DNA from: Candidatus Iainarchaeum sp.
GTDB lineage: Archaea > Iainarchaeota > Iainarchaeia > Iainarchaeales > GCA-2688035
Length of the DNA stretch: 53,031 bases
Reading direction: 5' to 3'
Assembly (NCBI GenBank): GCA_017610175.1
Contig: JAFCCO010000010.1
Location: 1-53,031 of the forward strand
The position numbers were made by a program, and so were the translations under genes. Positions 24,101 through 33,319 of this stretch are shown here, in pieces. Numbering within the stretch: the first letter of the stretch is position 1; every line of letters begins with the position of its first letter. Below the pieces are notes generated by a model. The model had not been told where the DNA came from. It worked only from the letters and a program-made list of their open reading frames with translations, and did not search any database.

Positions 24101-26727
24101 TTCCCTGCCAAACAACTGGGGCGACAGACGGAAAATGGCACAATGTTGTGGGGGTCTGGGAAGACAACCAAGTCAGGCTTTACTTTGACGGGGTTGCGGT
24201 TGCGCCAAAGACAATTCCCGCAGGATTTACATACAACCCAGGGACACAGCCAGTTTGGCTCGGCAGAAACAATTATGGCAGCATGGTGGAATGGTTTTCA
24301 GGTGAAATTGATGAGGTTCGCGTTTACAACCGCGCGCTAACGGCTGCTGAAGCACTGGACCTTAACAATTGGGGAACAAATCCCGCAACACACATTTTTA
24401 CAGAAGATGTGTCTAGCGGATTAATTTCACACCTTAAATTCAACGAGGCAAGCGGAAACAACGCAGCAGACTCATCTGGAAACGGAAATGTTGCAACAAT
24501 AAATCCAGGCCCTGTTTGGCCAATCGGAAGACAGGATCTTGTAAATTACTGCGGTGACGGAGACGATGGGGATTACTGTGAATTCAGGTATGACAAAAGC
24601 ATAATAAGCGGCCCGTTTCTTCCGACCGGAACATACGAGGTTTGGGCCTGGAGTGATGTCCCAATTTTTGTAAGATTCCAAACAAACAGAATTGACCGCG
24701 CTCTTGGAGTACTGTTTGGCAACACATCAAGAACAGATACTCTGGACGGAGGAACATGCAACGGAAGTACCTGTGGAACAACAACAGTTGTTGAAGTGCC
24801 TCCTGAAACAAACTGCCCTGTGGGCACAGGAGACAAAAGAAGCATCCTGCTTGGTGCCGCAAACACCCAAACAGTGGAATCTTATTCAGTTTCCTCAGAT
24901 ATTGAAGCACTGAGGGTTAGCAGCAAATTTGATTACAGCTCAGCCCCAACCGCAATTTGCGGAGGTGCGGCAATGGGATTCCAAAATCCAGTGGACGGGC
25001 CCTCAGACCCCAATTGGTACAACTGGGATCCAACTGCAGGCAGCATAAGAACAAACACATTCGGAGTAAACGATTCTACCATATCTTCAACATACAAGTG
25101 GACATCTGGCCCGCCGATAGCCCAAGGAGACTACAACATCCTTGGTTGGGCAGAAGACAGCGTTGACTACGAGCTCAAATGGTACTTGCAAAGGCTTGAC
25201 TCCGCAAAGAACGCGGTGCGCACGTTTATTGATGATGCTCAGTGGAAATTAAATGATGAAATTGGGCTGATTGGGTTCTCAACAAGCGCAAACACACTGC
25301 AGGGGCTTACAGACGTCATTGAATACGGCGACGACATAAAAACAGCACTTGACCTGCTTGAGCCAAGCGGCGAAACAGGAATGGCTGACGCAATAGACGC
25401 CGCGGTTACAGAGCTTGGAAATGCAAGAAGCGGCGCCGGAAAGTTCATTGTCCTGTTAACAGACGGGCGCGCAAATGTATGCCGCGGTGGGGATTTATGC
25501 TATAATGAAACCCAAGCAGGGCTGGATGCTGTTGCTGCAGCAAACGCCGCAAGAACACAGGGCATAACTGTTTACGTGATTGGATTTGCCGATGCCTCAA
25601 TAATTGGTGCGTACGAAAACACCCTTAAGACAATTGCAAAAGACAAGGATGACTCAATAATCTGTCCCAATCCGGAATCAGGATACAATTGCGGAAAATA
25701 CTATTACGCCGCCGACCAGGATGCGCTCGCAGAAATGTACAGCCTGATTGCGTTCGAAATCGCCAGAACAATGGGGGTAGCTGATTTGGAAATTCCAATT
25801 CCCGAGGGCATGGAATTAAGTGAATACGGGACCAGAACCTGCGGGGTATGGAAGGATTCAGTCGGAGCAATAATCACCGAAGTGGACAGCTGCGGAGTAT
25901 GCAGCTCCGGCCAGGACACCTGTGAAGACGGTGAACTATTGCTCTACTTTGACCAGCCAATAAGCTACTCGGGGGATGAATGGTGGGCTGCCGAATTCAA
26001 AACAGTTATTCCCTGCAGTGCAAATTCCTGTTATTCCGATTTTGTTCTCTTTCCCCCTGCTGGAACAGGGATAACGGACAACAACAGCGAGGATGTAATA
26101 AGCTGGGACAACGAAGACAACAATACTGTAATATGTGAGGGAGGCGCAACAACCCGCTGCCACCAAAAAATCCCGCTAAAATATGCGGACCTGAACGTGT
26201 TTTTCGTGGACGGGGAAATTGACTCAAGCAAGCAGTGGATTGACGTAAGCTTTGAAATTGACAACAACGGATTCAGGGACATCATAATCGGCAACTCAGG
26301 GGTTGACAGGCTAAAAATAGCATTTTACCAGAATGACCTGTCAAAGCCACTGGATGTTTCAGGCGCCCCTGCACCCACAATATACTTTGGCCAGGGGGCG
26401 GGAGAGGAAGTTCTCATAAGTGACTATAACATTGATGTGGACGGGAACCTAAATATTGCCCTTCCAACACCTGCAACCACCGGAAATCTTTGCGCCCCGC
26501 TTGAAGAGGCCTGTGAACAGCCAAGTTACTGGAAGTTAAGGCTAAGCAGTGTAAGATTACACAATTGTTACGGAGCAGGGGGGGACTGCACAGGAACAAT
26601 TCTTGCTGCAATAAATCCCAACAAAGCGGTTGGGGAATGCGAATTGCACAACCTGGCTGAAATGTACTGCCTGGGCGAAGCAGACTTAAGATTTTATACA
26701 GTAGACTATTATGTATGGGAGGACTAA
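21076..26727 (+). CDS. Giant pilin-like adhesin: VWA domain split by LamG insertions
   Basis: 1,883 residues. The N-terminus (G-F-A-I-S-V-D-A-L-L-A-M-L-L) resembles a pilin signal plus helix. A VWA domain begins near residue 245 with the metal site D255-x-S257-x-S259, then stops. About 1,100 residues follow, with three LamG-like modules (about 282-456, 468-673, 678-1099, each closing near V-R-I-Y or V-R-V-Y) and Cys-rich sequence. VWA resumes near 1370 with Thr1434 and D1463-G, completing the metal site, then an F-V-type C-terminal region (about 1560-1883) rich in Cys pairs. The TTG start follows AAGGAGAG and overlaps the previous gene by 32 bases. By analogy with bacterial PilY1-like VWA proteins it may be the pilus tip adhesin (inference). 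Confidence 0.85.
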   Translation: MRNLHFIASGKGFAISVDALLAMLLTIAFLGFIGMGIQEEELAVTEATISIKQTVDDVFNALDNSGLLAKKLANAELRMDLITNPSDPTNPGIYDAAKKLLSEEQSLKIVVNEYRAVDNLGPCRSEYDDYLSGSSTLDEVFDACFSTPYATMEHSESTLPLDEAVIHGRKLAIMRQPVSEKTGENRCILTSDAELKQEAKEKYIKALFAEPLGADVETEVIVVPSDEISCDEEVTVVLKARNATRGPIAIMLAVDESGSMETLDMLSQESTGSFNAGTCENEPKWVSGYAGNAIQFNGLTSYINCGNNPPMQLDGDLTILFWAKPFDVDSPSRQNPICKSYGAEFCVNMEADGELRIYHGSAGSNTSPYTSFGTEGVFQDNVWVHAAITRDVSTRTWRSYKNGAYTGVTRTWTSGYDPVTSAGYNMLIGDGYVNNFNGIIDEVRIYDRVLDDSEVNQVASGTNITNGLVAYWSMNQTTGNSLTDNSGNGNNCALWNWASAGSEAKWVSGEISNALSLNGINQYVKVDNDSALDITGPISVSAWIKVNDTEQSEYMRIVSKGICCSTGYELEYRPSDGRIAFQGNGQLDADGQTIDLGWHHIVGVIDGTGTGQIYLDGADVTTDTSANVPTSTSYDLEIGRRVDDDYYFNGSVDDVRIYNTALDQGNVDTLFAHGNVATGLVGHWAFNEAAGDIASDSSGQGNSGDLIGWAGVAGCIYNPGVNEQVTSNCPANKTFFSQFTGNKPMVATYDTTPIYDDLVSASYLDFIASTTSYLGVCRDPYAYMRLWMEYPSGYIDGTTSSAYYETDYSPELGTYKTHVWSDTLINYYIYGRQRFYSINDPMFRVEKLLSGSGTHSGIYAPPEQDCSNFWNWEKVGEFTIRPDYNTFSDAWWRPYYYGYDSNSGACKGPKFQIIGVNNEVTSHVPGKEGNAISFDGAATYGKIEEQEGYDFGFEDQTGSISMWYKTSRTSRQSLLSRWGTGAYTGWNIYTSSDDVCFDVVTQNPTQGNIPCQTTGATDGKWHNVVGVWEDNQVRLYFDGVAVAPKTIPAGFTYNPGTQPVWLGRNNYGSMVEWFSGEIDEVRVYNRALTAAEALDLNNWGTNPATHIFTEDVSSGLISHLKFNEASGNNAADSSGNGNVATINPGPVWPIGRQDLVNYCGDGDDGDYCEFRYDKSIISGPFLPTGTYEVWAWSDVPIFVRFQTNRIDRALGVLFGNTSRTDTLDGGTCNGSTCGTTTVVEVPPETNCPVGTGDKRSILLGAANTQTVESYSVSSDIEALRVSSKFDYSSAPTAICGGAAMGFQNPVDGPSDPNWYNWDPTAGSIRTNTFGVNDSTISSTYKWTSGPPIAQGDYNILGWAEDSVDYELKWYLQRLDSAKNAVRTFIDDAQWKLNDEIGLIGFSTSANTLQGLTDVIEYGDDIKTALDLLEPSGETGMADAIDAAVTELGNARSGAGKFIVLLTDGRANVCRGGDLCYNETQAGLDAVAAANAARTQGITVYVIGFADASIIGAYENTLKTIAKDKDDSIICPNPESGYNCGKYYYAADQDALAEMYSLIAFEIARTMGVADLEIPIPEGMELSEYGTRTCGVWKDSVGAIITEVDSCGVCSSGQDTCEDGELLLYFDQPISYSGDEWWAAEFKTVIPCSANSCYSDFVLFPPAGTGITDNNSEDVISWDNEDNNTVICEGGATTRCHQKIPLKYADLNVFFVDGEIDSSKQWIDVSFEIDNNGFRDIIIGNSGVDRLKIAFYQNDLSKPLDVSGAPAPTIYFGQGAGEEVLISDYNIDVDGNLNIALPTPATTGNLCAPLEEACEQPSYWKLRLSSVRLHNCYGAGGDCTGTILAAINPNKAVGECELHNLAEMYCLGEADLRFYTVDYYVWED
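26717..26722 (+). promoter_or_regulatory. Ribosome-binding site setting the 26729 start
   Basis: GGGAGG lies six bases before ATG 26729 and inside the end of the previous gene. It favours this start over in-frame codons upstream. Confidence 0.7.
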
Positions 26728-26728
26728 C

Positions 26729-27877
26729 ATGCGCAAAAACGGTTTTTTTCTAACATTCATGGCGTTGATTCTCATAGGAAGTGTTCTGGCCCTTCAAACA
26801 TCAACCACCCAGTTTACGCTTCGCGACGAAAGAAGTAGGATAGATCAAACGGCATTTGAGGAAATAAACCAAACATTCACAAACATCTACAACCAGATTC
26901 TTGTTTCAAAAGAAGGATACGCCGGAAAAGTGCAGGGGCGAATAATTCCATTGAAAAATTATGAAAAGGGGCAAAACTGGTTTGAAATAACCCAGGAATT
27001 TCCCGCAGAACAGGAAACGCTTGACGAGACATATGATGCACTGAACCTTTTCTCAATATTTTCAAGCGCAAAAAACTCCCGCAGCGACCTCCATGTAAAT
27101 GTGTTTGCATTAAGGAACGACGACTGGGGTGGAAGTGAAGAAAACCCGCCATTTACATACATAATAGAGCCACAGTGCGTAAAATCAAGTATTGGGACAC
27201 AAGACGGGGGCACAGGGAACACAGTTGATGTGATGCAATTTTTTGAAGGGGATTCTCTGGAGGGGGACCCATGCGATTTTCCGGATCCAACGTCAGAAAC
27301 ATTGGGTGACATTAACTCTTTTATTGTGCGAGCGGAGATAGCGCTCTTGGGGATCTGTGATGTGAAAAGTTCCATATCCAATACAATCACTTGCAGTGGC
27401 GGATTGGCGGAACCCCCAAAAGACGGAGAAAATGGGTGCGCGATGGAAGTGTATGATTCCTCTGAAACCCAGCCGTTTGCTTTTGTCCACATAGTGTTTA
27501 CTGACTGTTTTGACGGCACCAGTCCCGAATGTGCTTCAGTTTTTCACTCAAGCAACCCCGATTTCCCGGCAGGTTTCCCAGACGGAGAATACTTTATCTA
27601 TGGGCACTTTAATCCTTTGGATGCAACTGAATCCCTATTTAAATTTACTGGCTGCGGAACAGGGCAAGGGTTGAGCATAGATTTTGTGCCAGATGACGGC
27701 CTTCTTTTTAGAACCAACCAAAAAGACATGGATTCTGACCTAATGGAAATAGACATCACAAACCGCATAACATTCAATTCCCCAATAGAATTCATACAAT
27801 TTAGCGGAGTAGACCTTTCCATAAAAAAGAAGAATTTTGACTACTGCAGGGCCACCTATGAACAGCTCTGCGACTAG
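26729..27877 (+). CDS. Secreted or membrane-anchored protein of the pilus locus
   Basis: A 382-residue protein with an N-terminal hydrophobic segment (F-F-L-T-F-M-A-L-I-L-I-G-S-V-L-A) that is either a signal peptide or an anchor. The remainder is soluble, acidic and Cys-containing, with no domain I recognise. It follows the giant adhesin by one base after its stop, so it is surely co-transcribed and may be its chaperone, partner or anchor (inference). Confidence 0.8.
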   Translation: MRKNGFFLTFMALILIGSVLALQTSTTQFTLRDERSRIDQTAFEEINQTFTNIYNQILVSKEGYAGKVQGRIIPLKNYEKGQNWFEITQEFPAEQETLDETYDALNLFSIFSSAKNSRSDLHVNVFALRNDDWGGSEENPPFTYIIEPQCVKSSIGTQDGGTGNTVDVMQFFEGDSLEGDPCDFPDPTSETLGDINSFIVRAEIALLGICDVKSSISNTITCSGGLAEPPKDGENGCAMEVYDSSETQPFAFVHIVFTDCFDGTSPECASVFHSSNPDFPAGFPDGEYFIYGHFNPLDATESLFKFTGCGTGQGLSIDFVPDDGLLFRTNQKDMDSDLMEIDITNRITFNSPIEFIQFSGVDLSIKKKNFDYCRATYEQLCD

Positions 27878-27884
27878 TGTAAAT

Positions 27885-27894
27885 GTTTATTAAA
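27885..27894 (+). promoter_or_regulatory. Possible internal promoter for the motor genes
   Basis: GTTTATTAAA lies in the 63-base gap before the gene at 27941. It would start a transcript with a leader of about 25 bases, letting the linker, ATPase and platform genes be made apart from the pilins. Confidence 0.45.
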
Positions 27895-27940
27895 AAAGAC
27901 GTTCTTAATGAATAGAAGAAAAATAATAGAGTTGTGTTAA

Positions 27941-30661
27941 ATGCCAAACCGCGCCCCTGAAAATGAAACGCAAGCCAATGCAAAGAAAAAGGGAGGCATT
28001 GGCAGCATTTTTAGCAGGCTCAAATTCTGGGGCAAGAAAAAGGAAAAAAAGCCAGAAGTGGAACAGGTTCTTGAAGAAATAAGAATCGCAATGAAAATAG
28101 AGGATGTGGCTGAAAAGAAACCCCCTGTGGGCCATGCATTTAAAGTAAAGCCAGAGGACATTGCAATTGCAGTCGCAGGCAAAGAACCGGTGCCAAAGCC
28201 AACACCCAAACCTGTTGCAAAGCCAAAGCCGGTTGCTGCACCAAAACCGGTTGTAGTGCCAAAGCCTGTTGCTAAACCTGCTAAATTGGAGCACGCATTT
28301 AAGCCAGGTGAGGAAGTTGCTGTAGCGGGCGCAAGCCTGGATAAAAAGCAAATTGAGCGCCTTGCAAAACTTAAGGCTGAGGCTGCCGCAAAACTGGTGG
28401 CTGCAAAAAAGCCGGTTGTTAAGCCGGTTGCTGCACCAAAACCGGTTGCTGCACCAAAACTGGTTGAAAAACCAAAACCGGTTCCCAAACCTGTGAAGTT
28501 GGAGCATGCATTTAAGCCAGGTGAAGATGTTGCTGTTGCGGTGGGAGTTGTAAAGAAAAAACCAAAGCCCATTGCAAAGCTCAAGATTTCAAAGAAACCA
28601 GCTCCCAAGCCAAAACTTGTTTCAAAACTAAGACCAAAACCAACACCCAAACCAAAAGTTCGCATTCCAAAAAAGATTGCCGCAATGCCAAAGGCTGAAA
28701 AAATTGTAAAAATGCCAAAACCAGTTCCAAAGCTAAAACCAAGGCCAGAAGTTAAGCCAAAAATTCCAAAAAAGATTGCTGCAATGCCAAAGGCTAAAAA
28801 GGTTGTTGAAATGAAGAAGCCGGCTATAAAAGCACTGCTCCCAAAGAAGATTGCTGCAATGCCAAAGGCTGCACCAAAGCCACGCATAAAACCAAAACCA
28901 ATTGCAAAGCCCAAACCGGGCGCAAAGCCCGTGGTTAAACCCGCCGAGAAAGCGAAGCCTGCTGCGAAGGTTTCCAAGGAAAAAGCCAAGGCAAGAGTAC
29001 TTTCTCCCGAAATTAAGAGGGCTGCAAAAATTGTGAAGATTGCCGAAAGGACAGGCGGCTGGTTTGGCGACAAGATACAGCACAAGAAGGCAAGCCTTGA
29101 GGGCTGGCGCATAAGGAAAAAAGTCCATCTCTACAGGCTCAAGAAAAAGTCGAAGGAAGGAAAGATTAATTCTCTTGAAAAGAGAACACTTGCAAGGCTT
29201 GCGGCGGATGAAGCAGAGATTGTAAAGAAGATTAAGGGCCTGGATGCAGAAATAAAGGCAATACATCAGGTTGACAAAAAAATTAAGGAACAGGAACAAG
29301 TGCTTCGCCAGCATGTTGGGGACCCGCTTCCAAAAGAACTTTCCCCAATTGCAAGCGGGAGGATTAAGTTCAGAAATTCCCAGGATTTCAAGGACGCGGT
29401 TGAAGCGGTAAAGGCTGTTGCAGAGGAGTTTGCAGGGGCGGTTTCAAAAATGCCGGCGGCACCAATCACAATAACGGAAGGCACCGGAATAAGTATTGAC
29501 AGCCAGATAACAACAACTGAAAATCTCATCAAAAATCTTGAAAAGGCATTCTACAAACGAAAGGTAAGCTTTGACCAGTTTAGGGAAAAGCTCTTCTCCT
29601 ATCAATCAAGTCTCAGCGAGCTTAAAATGAAGAAGAGCGTAATTGCCAAAGAACGCGGAAAGCAACCAGCCCCAAGGGAAATCAAGGCAAAAATAGTGAG
29701 GGAAGTGGTGGAGAAGCCGGAAGGAATAAAGAAATGGGTTAAGGAAGCGATTAAGGAGGCTGCAAAGGAAACCGCGAAACAACAGTTTGCGCAGCAGCCA
29801 AAAACAGTTTATGTGCAGGCTCCGCCTCAGCAACTGCCGGCGGGGGCCCAAGTGATTCAGGCAGTTCGGCCACAGAGGCCGATTGCACAGCCTCTCCCGC
29901 AGGCGCCGATAAGGGAGCGTGTGATTGAAAGAATTATTGAAAGGCCTGTTGAAATAAAAAGAGTTCCGACGGTTGCACCGGTTGAGCCCACAACAATGAA
30001 GGCTCCAAAATCCATAACTCCTGTTTCCAAACCACCTGTAAAACCCGCGCCGGCACCTGCCGCGCGCGCAGCCGCCCCCAGGCCCCTGCAAAAAATAAGT
30101 CCGCGCGTTCAAACAGCGGTGAGCAAAAAAGCACGCGGAGTTTTATCACAGGGCCAGATAAACCAGATTGAGGAAAGTCTCGGTGCATTGCTTGAAAAAC
30201 ACCGCATCTCAGAACAGCAGCTCTCTGTGAAAATAGAGGCACTCAATCCGGCCGCCTTACTTGGGGATTTTCACAAGCTTATAGGAATGGCCGGCGGAGG
30301 CGGAAGCTATGGCGGAGGCGATTTATTAAAACCCCTTCCCAGGGAAACAGGTTCGCTGGCAGCAGGCGGAGTTACGGGCAAGGAGAAAAAGAAGTTTACC
30401 GCAAAAGAAAGGGAGATTGTAAAGCACAAAATAATTACAGATTTTGACAAGATTGTTAATTATGTGCAGGAAAAAGGAAAGGCCAACGAGGTTCAGGCAA
30501 TGAAGGACCTTAAAATAAGCAAAAAGCGCTTTGAGGAATGCTGCAAGATCCTTGAAGAAAACAGGATAATTAACGTAGAATATCCTGCAATAGGTGCGAT
30601 GAAAATTGCAGATGTAAACTATAAAGAACCTTCAAAAAAGAAGGGAAAAGGTAAAAAATAA
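27941..30661 (+). CDS. Large Lys/Pro/Ala repeat protein with C-terminal winged-helix-like domain
   Basis: 906 residues with no signal peptide, so cytoplasmic. Residues about 60-350 are low-complexity K-P/A-P repeats holding two recurrent motifs: H-A-F-K-x-G-E-(E/D)-V-A-V-A (three versions) and I-P-K-K-I-A-A-M-P-K-A (three copies). Coiled-coil helices follow (about 370-560), then a second Pro/Ala-rich linker, a Gly-rich patch, and a final roughly 90-residue domain (K-I-I-T-D-F-D-K-I-V-N-Y-V then K-I-S-K-K-R-F-E-E-C-C) that looks like a winged helix. It sits between the adhesin and the motor ATPase. A flexible scaffold linking the motor to other parts is my inference. Confidence 0.8.
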   Translation: MPNRAPENETQANAKKKGGIGSIFSRLKFWGKKKEKKPEVEQVLEEIRIAMKIEDVAEKKPPVGHAFKVKPEDIAIAVAGKEPVPKPTPKPVAKPKPVAAPKPVVVPKPVAKPAKLEHAFKPGEEVAVAGASLDKKQIERLAKLKAEAAAKLVAAKKPVVKPVAAPKPVAAPKLVEKPKPVPKPVKLEHAFKPGEDVAVAVGVVKKKPKPIAKLKISKKPAPKPKLVSKLRPKPTPKPKVRIPKKIAAMPKAEKIVKMPKPVPKLKPRPEVKPKIPKKIAAMPKAKKVVEMKKPAIKALLPKKIAAMPKAAPKPRIKPKPIAKPKPGAKPVVKPAEKAKPAAKVSKEKAKARVLSPEIKRAAKIVKIAERTGGWFGDKIQHKKASLEGWRIRKKVHLYRLKKKSKEGKINSLEKRTLARLAADEAEIVKKIKGLDAEIKAIHQVDKKIKEQEQVLRQHVGDPLPKELSPIASGRIKFRNSQDFKDAVEAVKAVAEEFAGAVSKMPAAPITITEGTGISIDSQITTTENLIKNLEKAFYKRKVSFDQFREKLFSYQSSLSELKMKKSVIAKERGKQPAPREIKAKIVREVVEKPEGIKKWVKEAIKEAAKETAKQQFAQQPKTVYVQAPPQQLPAGAQVIQAVRPQRPIAQPLPQAPIRERVIERIIERPVEIKRVPTVAPVEPTTMKAPKSITPVSKPPVKPAPAPAARAAAPRPLQKISPRVQTAVSKKARGVLSQGQINQIEESLGALLEKHRISEQQLSVKIEALNPAALLGDFHKLIGMAGGGGSYGGGDLLKPLPRETGSLAAGGVTGKEKKKFTAKEREIVKHKIITDFDKIVNYVQEKGKANEVQAMKDLKISKKRFEECCKILEENRIINVEYPAIGAMKIADVNYKEPSKKKGKGKK

Positions 30662-30673
30662 GGAAACACTTAA

Positions 30674-32407
30674 GTGATAACAATGTTTGGACTAAAGAAG
30701 AAGAAACCAAAGCCGGCTGCTGAAGCAAAAGACGCGTCAAAAGCAGATTCTGTCCCCAAAGCAGATTCTGTCCCCGCCAATTCTGGGCAAGCCACTCCGA
30801 CACAGTCTGCTCCGAATCCAATGCCTAAAGCGCCACCGGTTGCCGCAAGGCCAGTGGCTCCAAATGTAACAGTTTCAAACGAGCTTGAGGTAGAGAAAGC
30901 AAATGTTGTTGAAACATATGAAATCGAGTCTAACGAAGTCACGATTGAAATAAACATTGTTGAAAAGCCGGGAGTTTTTGTAAGAATTTACCACATGAAC
31001 TTCCCGTCATACGGCCCCGGGACAACGGCACTGCTTGCGGATTTAAAGAACACAATTGTTGCCGAGAGCGCAATCCAAAGCGACAAACTTCTTGACCCAA
31101 AGTTTGTCAAAGAGATGACAATGCGGTTCAAGCAAAAGGCAGTAAATCTCCTGAAAAATGAGGCACCAAGCCTTAATGATGAAACACGCAATACACTTGC
31201 GGGAATGCTGCTGCACGACATGCTTGGGTTGGGCAAAATAGAGTTTATTCTTGCAGACGGGAATCTTGAGGAAATTGTCGTAAACGACAGCAAGAACCCG
31301 ATTTGGATTTACCACAAAAAATACGGCTGGCTGCGCACAAATGTCTGGATTAAAACAGAGGAAGAAATAGAAAACTACGCAAACATAATTGCAAGGCGGG
31401 TGGGAAAACAGATAACAACGCTAAACCCGCTTCTCGATGCACACCTGATTACAGGGGACAGGGCAAATGCAACCCTTTTCCCAATAAGCAGCAAGGGAAA
31501 CACAATAACAATCAGGCGATTCAGAAGAGAGCCCTGGACCGTTGTTGACCTGATTGAAAACAACACCGTAAGCAGCGAACTCATGGCGCTTATTTGGGAA
31601 ACAATGGAATATGAGCTGAATATTATATTCAGTGGAGGCACGGCATCCGGAAAAACAACAATGATGGGAATTTGCCTGCCGTTCATTCCGCCAAACCAGC
31701 GTGTAATAAGCATTGAGGACACGCGTGAGCTGCAGGCTCCGGCATATCTGCACTGGGTTCCGATGACAACCCGTGAGCCAAACCCTGAGGGAAAGGGAGG
31801 GGTTTCAATGCTTGATTTGCTTGTAAACAGCCTGAGAATGAGGCCTGACAGGATACTTGTCGGGGAAATAAGGCGAAGCCGTGAAGCAGAGGTAATGTTT
31901 GAAGCAATGCACACAGGCCACAGTGTTTACACAACAGTGCACGCCAACACCGCGGAGGAAACCGTAAGGCGCCTTACAAATCCACCAATCGCAATTCCGC
32001 CCGGTTTGCTTGACGCCGTTCATCTTAATGTTGTAATGTTCAGGAACAGGCGCTTGGGGGTAAGAAGGGCGCTGCAGGCAGCCGAATACATTGTGGAAAG
32101 AAGGGCAAGCGGCGGGGAAAGCATTAAGACAAACGTGCTATACCGCTGGAGAGGCTCGGACGACAGCATTGTGCAGCACAATCCAAGCATAAAGTTCTTT
32201 GATGAATTAAGTCTGCACACAGGATTAAGCAAAAACGAGCTGCAGCAAGAGCTCAAAAACAAGAAGATGATTCTTGACTGGATGGTAAAATATAAGTTTA
32301 CCAAGGTTGAAAATGTGGGAAAAGTAATAGCAAGGTACTATATGGACTCGGATTTAGTGACAAGGGCCGCAGAAGCAGGCAAACATCCGGGGGAATCTTT
32401 TGGCTAA
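30674..32407 (+). CDS. Type IV pilus/secretion motor ATPase (TadA/FlaI/GspE family)
   Basis: 577 residues. After a Lys/Pro/Ala-rich N-region of about 75 residues come the N-terminal domain and the RecA-like ATPase core. Walker A is G-G-T-A-S-G-K-T-T (321-329, Lys327), followed by the Asp box (V-I-S-I-E-D-T-R-E-L), Walker B R-I-L-V-G-E-I (Glu398), and the His box G-H-S-V-Y-T-T-V-H-A. It powers pilin assembly at the cytoplasmic face of the membrane. GTG 30674 and ATG 30683 are alternative starts. It overlaps the next gene by eight bases. Confidence 0.95.
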   Translation: MITMFGLKKKKPKPAAEAKDASKADSVPKADSVPANSGQATPTQSAPNPMPKAPPVAARPVAPNVTVSNELEVEKANVVETYEIESNEVTIEINIVEKPGVFVRIYHMNFPSYGPGTTALLADLKNTIVAESAIQSDKLLDPKFVKEMTMRFKQKAVNLLKNEAPSLNDETRNTLAGMLLHDMLGLGKIEFILADGNLEEIVVNDSKNPIWIYHKKYGWLRTNVWIKTEEEIENYANIIARRVGKQITTLNPLLDAHLITGDRANATLFPISSKGNTITIRRFRREPWTVVDLIENNTVSSELMALIWETMEYELNIIFSGGTASGKTTMMGICLPFIPPNQRVISIEDTRELQAPAYLHWVPMTTREPNPEGKGGVSMLDLLVNSLRMRPDRILVGEIRRSREAEVMFEAMHTGHSVYTTVHANTAEETVRRLTNPPIAIPPGLLDAVHLNVVMFRNRRLGVRRALQAAEYIVERRASGGESIKTNVLYRWRGSDDSIVQHNPSIKFFDELSLHTGLSKNELQQELKNKKMILDWMVKYKFTKVENVGKVIARYYMDSDLVTRAAEAGKHPGESFG

Positions 32408-33317
32408 AACAATCCCGTTCAGCATTCTGCCTCCTTTGGTGATGTTAAGGCTTTCCACTCCGTTCAGGGGAATAGGTTACAAAATAAGCAAGGCATTTCC
32501 ATACATGAAGCTTGAGCTAAGGCAGGCTGAAATGGACTTTGAGGCAGAGGAATATGCCGCAATAATGTCGCTGAGCTTTGTAATGTACTTAATTCTGCTG
32601 ACTGGCTTTTCTTGGGTGATGCTTTCAAGGTTCAGGCCGCAAAAATTCATAGTGGGCGGCTTTAAGGTTCCTGAAGCAATACCGATTGCAATTACTATTG
32701 GATTAATTGGCGCATTCTTAATTTTTATCCAAATGTCAATGTACCCAAATCTCCAGATAAAGAAAAAAATCAGAGGCATTGAATCAAACCTTGTGTTTGC
32801 TTTAAGGACAATGCTTGTTCAGATAAAAAGCGGAATAAGCCTGTTTGCGGCACTTGACATGATTGCAAAGGGGGGTTTTGGGCAGCTGAGCAAGGAATTC
32901 GGCAAGGCAGTGGATATGATAAACACAGGGTCATCCCAAACAGTTGCCCTGCAAAACATTGCAACAAACAACCCAAGCCCGTACGTAAGAAAAGTTATTT
33001 GGCAGGTTGTTAACGGAATGAAGGCAGGCGGAGACATTTCAGACATTTTGAGCGAAAGTGTTTCATCCATGACCAGGGAACAGGAAATTGAAATCCAAAG
33101 ATACGGAAACAGCCTAAGGGTTCTCTCCCTAATGTACCTTATGGTCGGCATAATAATGCCTGCATTGGGCATCACATTTCTCATCGTTTTGGGCTCTTTC
33201 CCAAAAATTGTGATAACCCAAATAATGTTTTGGGGCCTGCTGGGTCTTGTGGTGGTAATGGAATTCATGCTGGTAGGCATGATTAAGTCAAAAAGGCCAA
33301 ATCTGATAAGTGCGTAA
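32400..33317 (+). CDS. Pilus platform membrane protein 1 (TadB/TadC/GspF type)
   Basis: A 305-residue membrane protein with the T2SSF layout: two helices near residues 55-110, a cytoplasmic helical domain with F-A-L-R-T-M-L-V-Q-I-K-S-G and G-M-K-A-G-G-D-I, and two C-terminal helices. It forms the membrane base on which the ATPase acts. The TTG start overlaps the ATPase gene by eight bases. Archaeal archaellum platforms (FlaJ) are usually one longer chain; here a second gene of the same type follows. Confidence 0.9.
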   Translation: MAKTIPFSILPPLVMLRLSTPFRGIGYKISKAFPYMKLELRQAEMDFEAEEYAAIMSLSFVMYLILLTGFSWVMLSRFRPQKFIVGGFKVPEAIPIAITIGLIGAFLIFIQMSMYPNLQIKKKIRGIESNLVFALRTMLVQIKSGISLFAALDMIAKGGFGQLSKEFGKAVDMINTGSSQTVALQNIATNNPSPYVRKVIWQVVNGMKAGGDISDILSESVSSMTREQEIEIQRYGNSLRVLSLMYLMVGIIMPALGITFLIVLGSFPKIVITQIMFWGLLGLVVVMEFMLVGMIKSKRPNLISA

Positions 33318-33319
33318 CC

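Noticed and set aside
27937-29112. Long open frame of 391 codons on the minus strand
   Set aside because: It is antisense to the Lys/Pro/Ala repeat protein; the repetitive codons AAA, CCA and GCA make the opposite strand open. The product is a Phe/Gly/Ala string with no motif.
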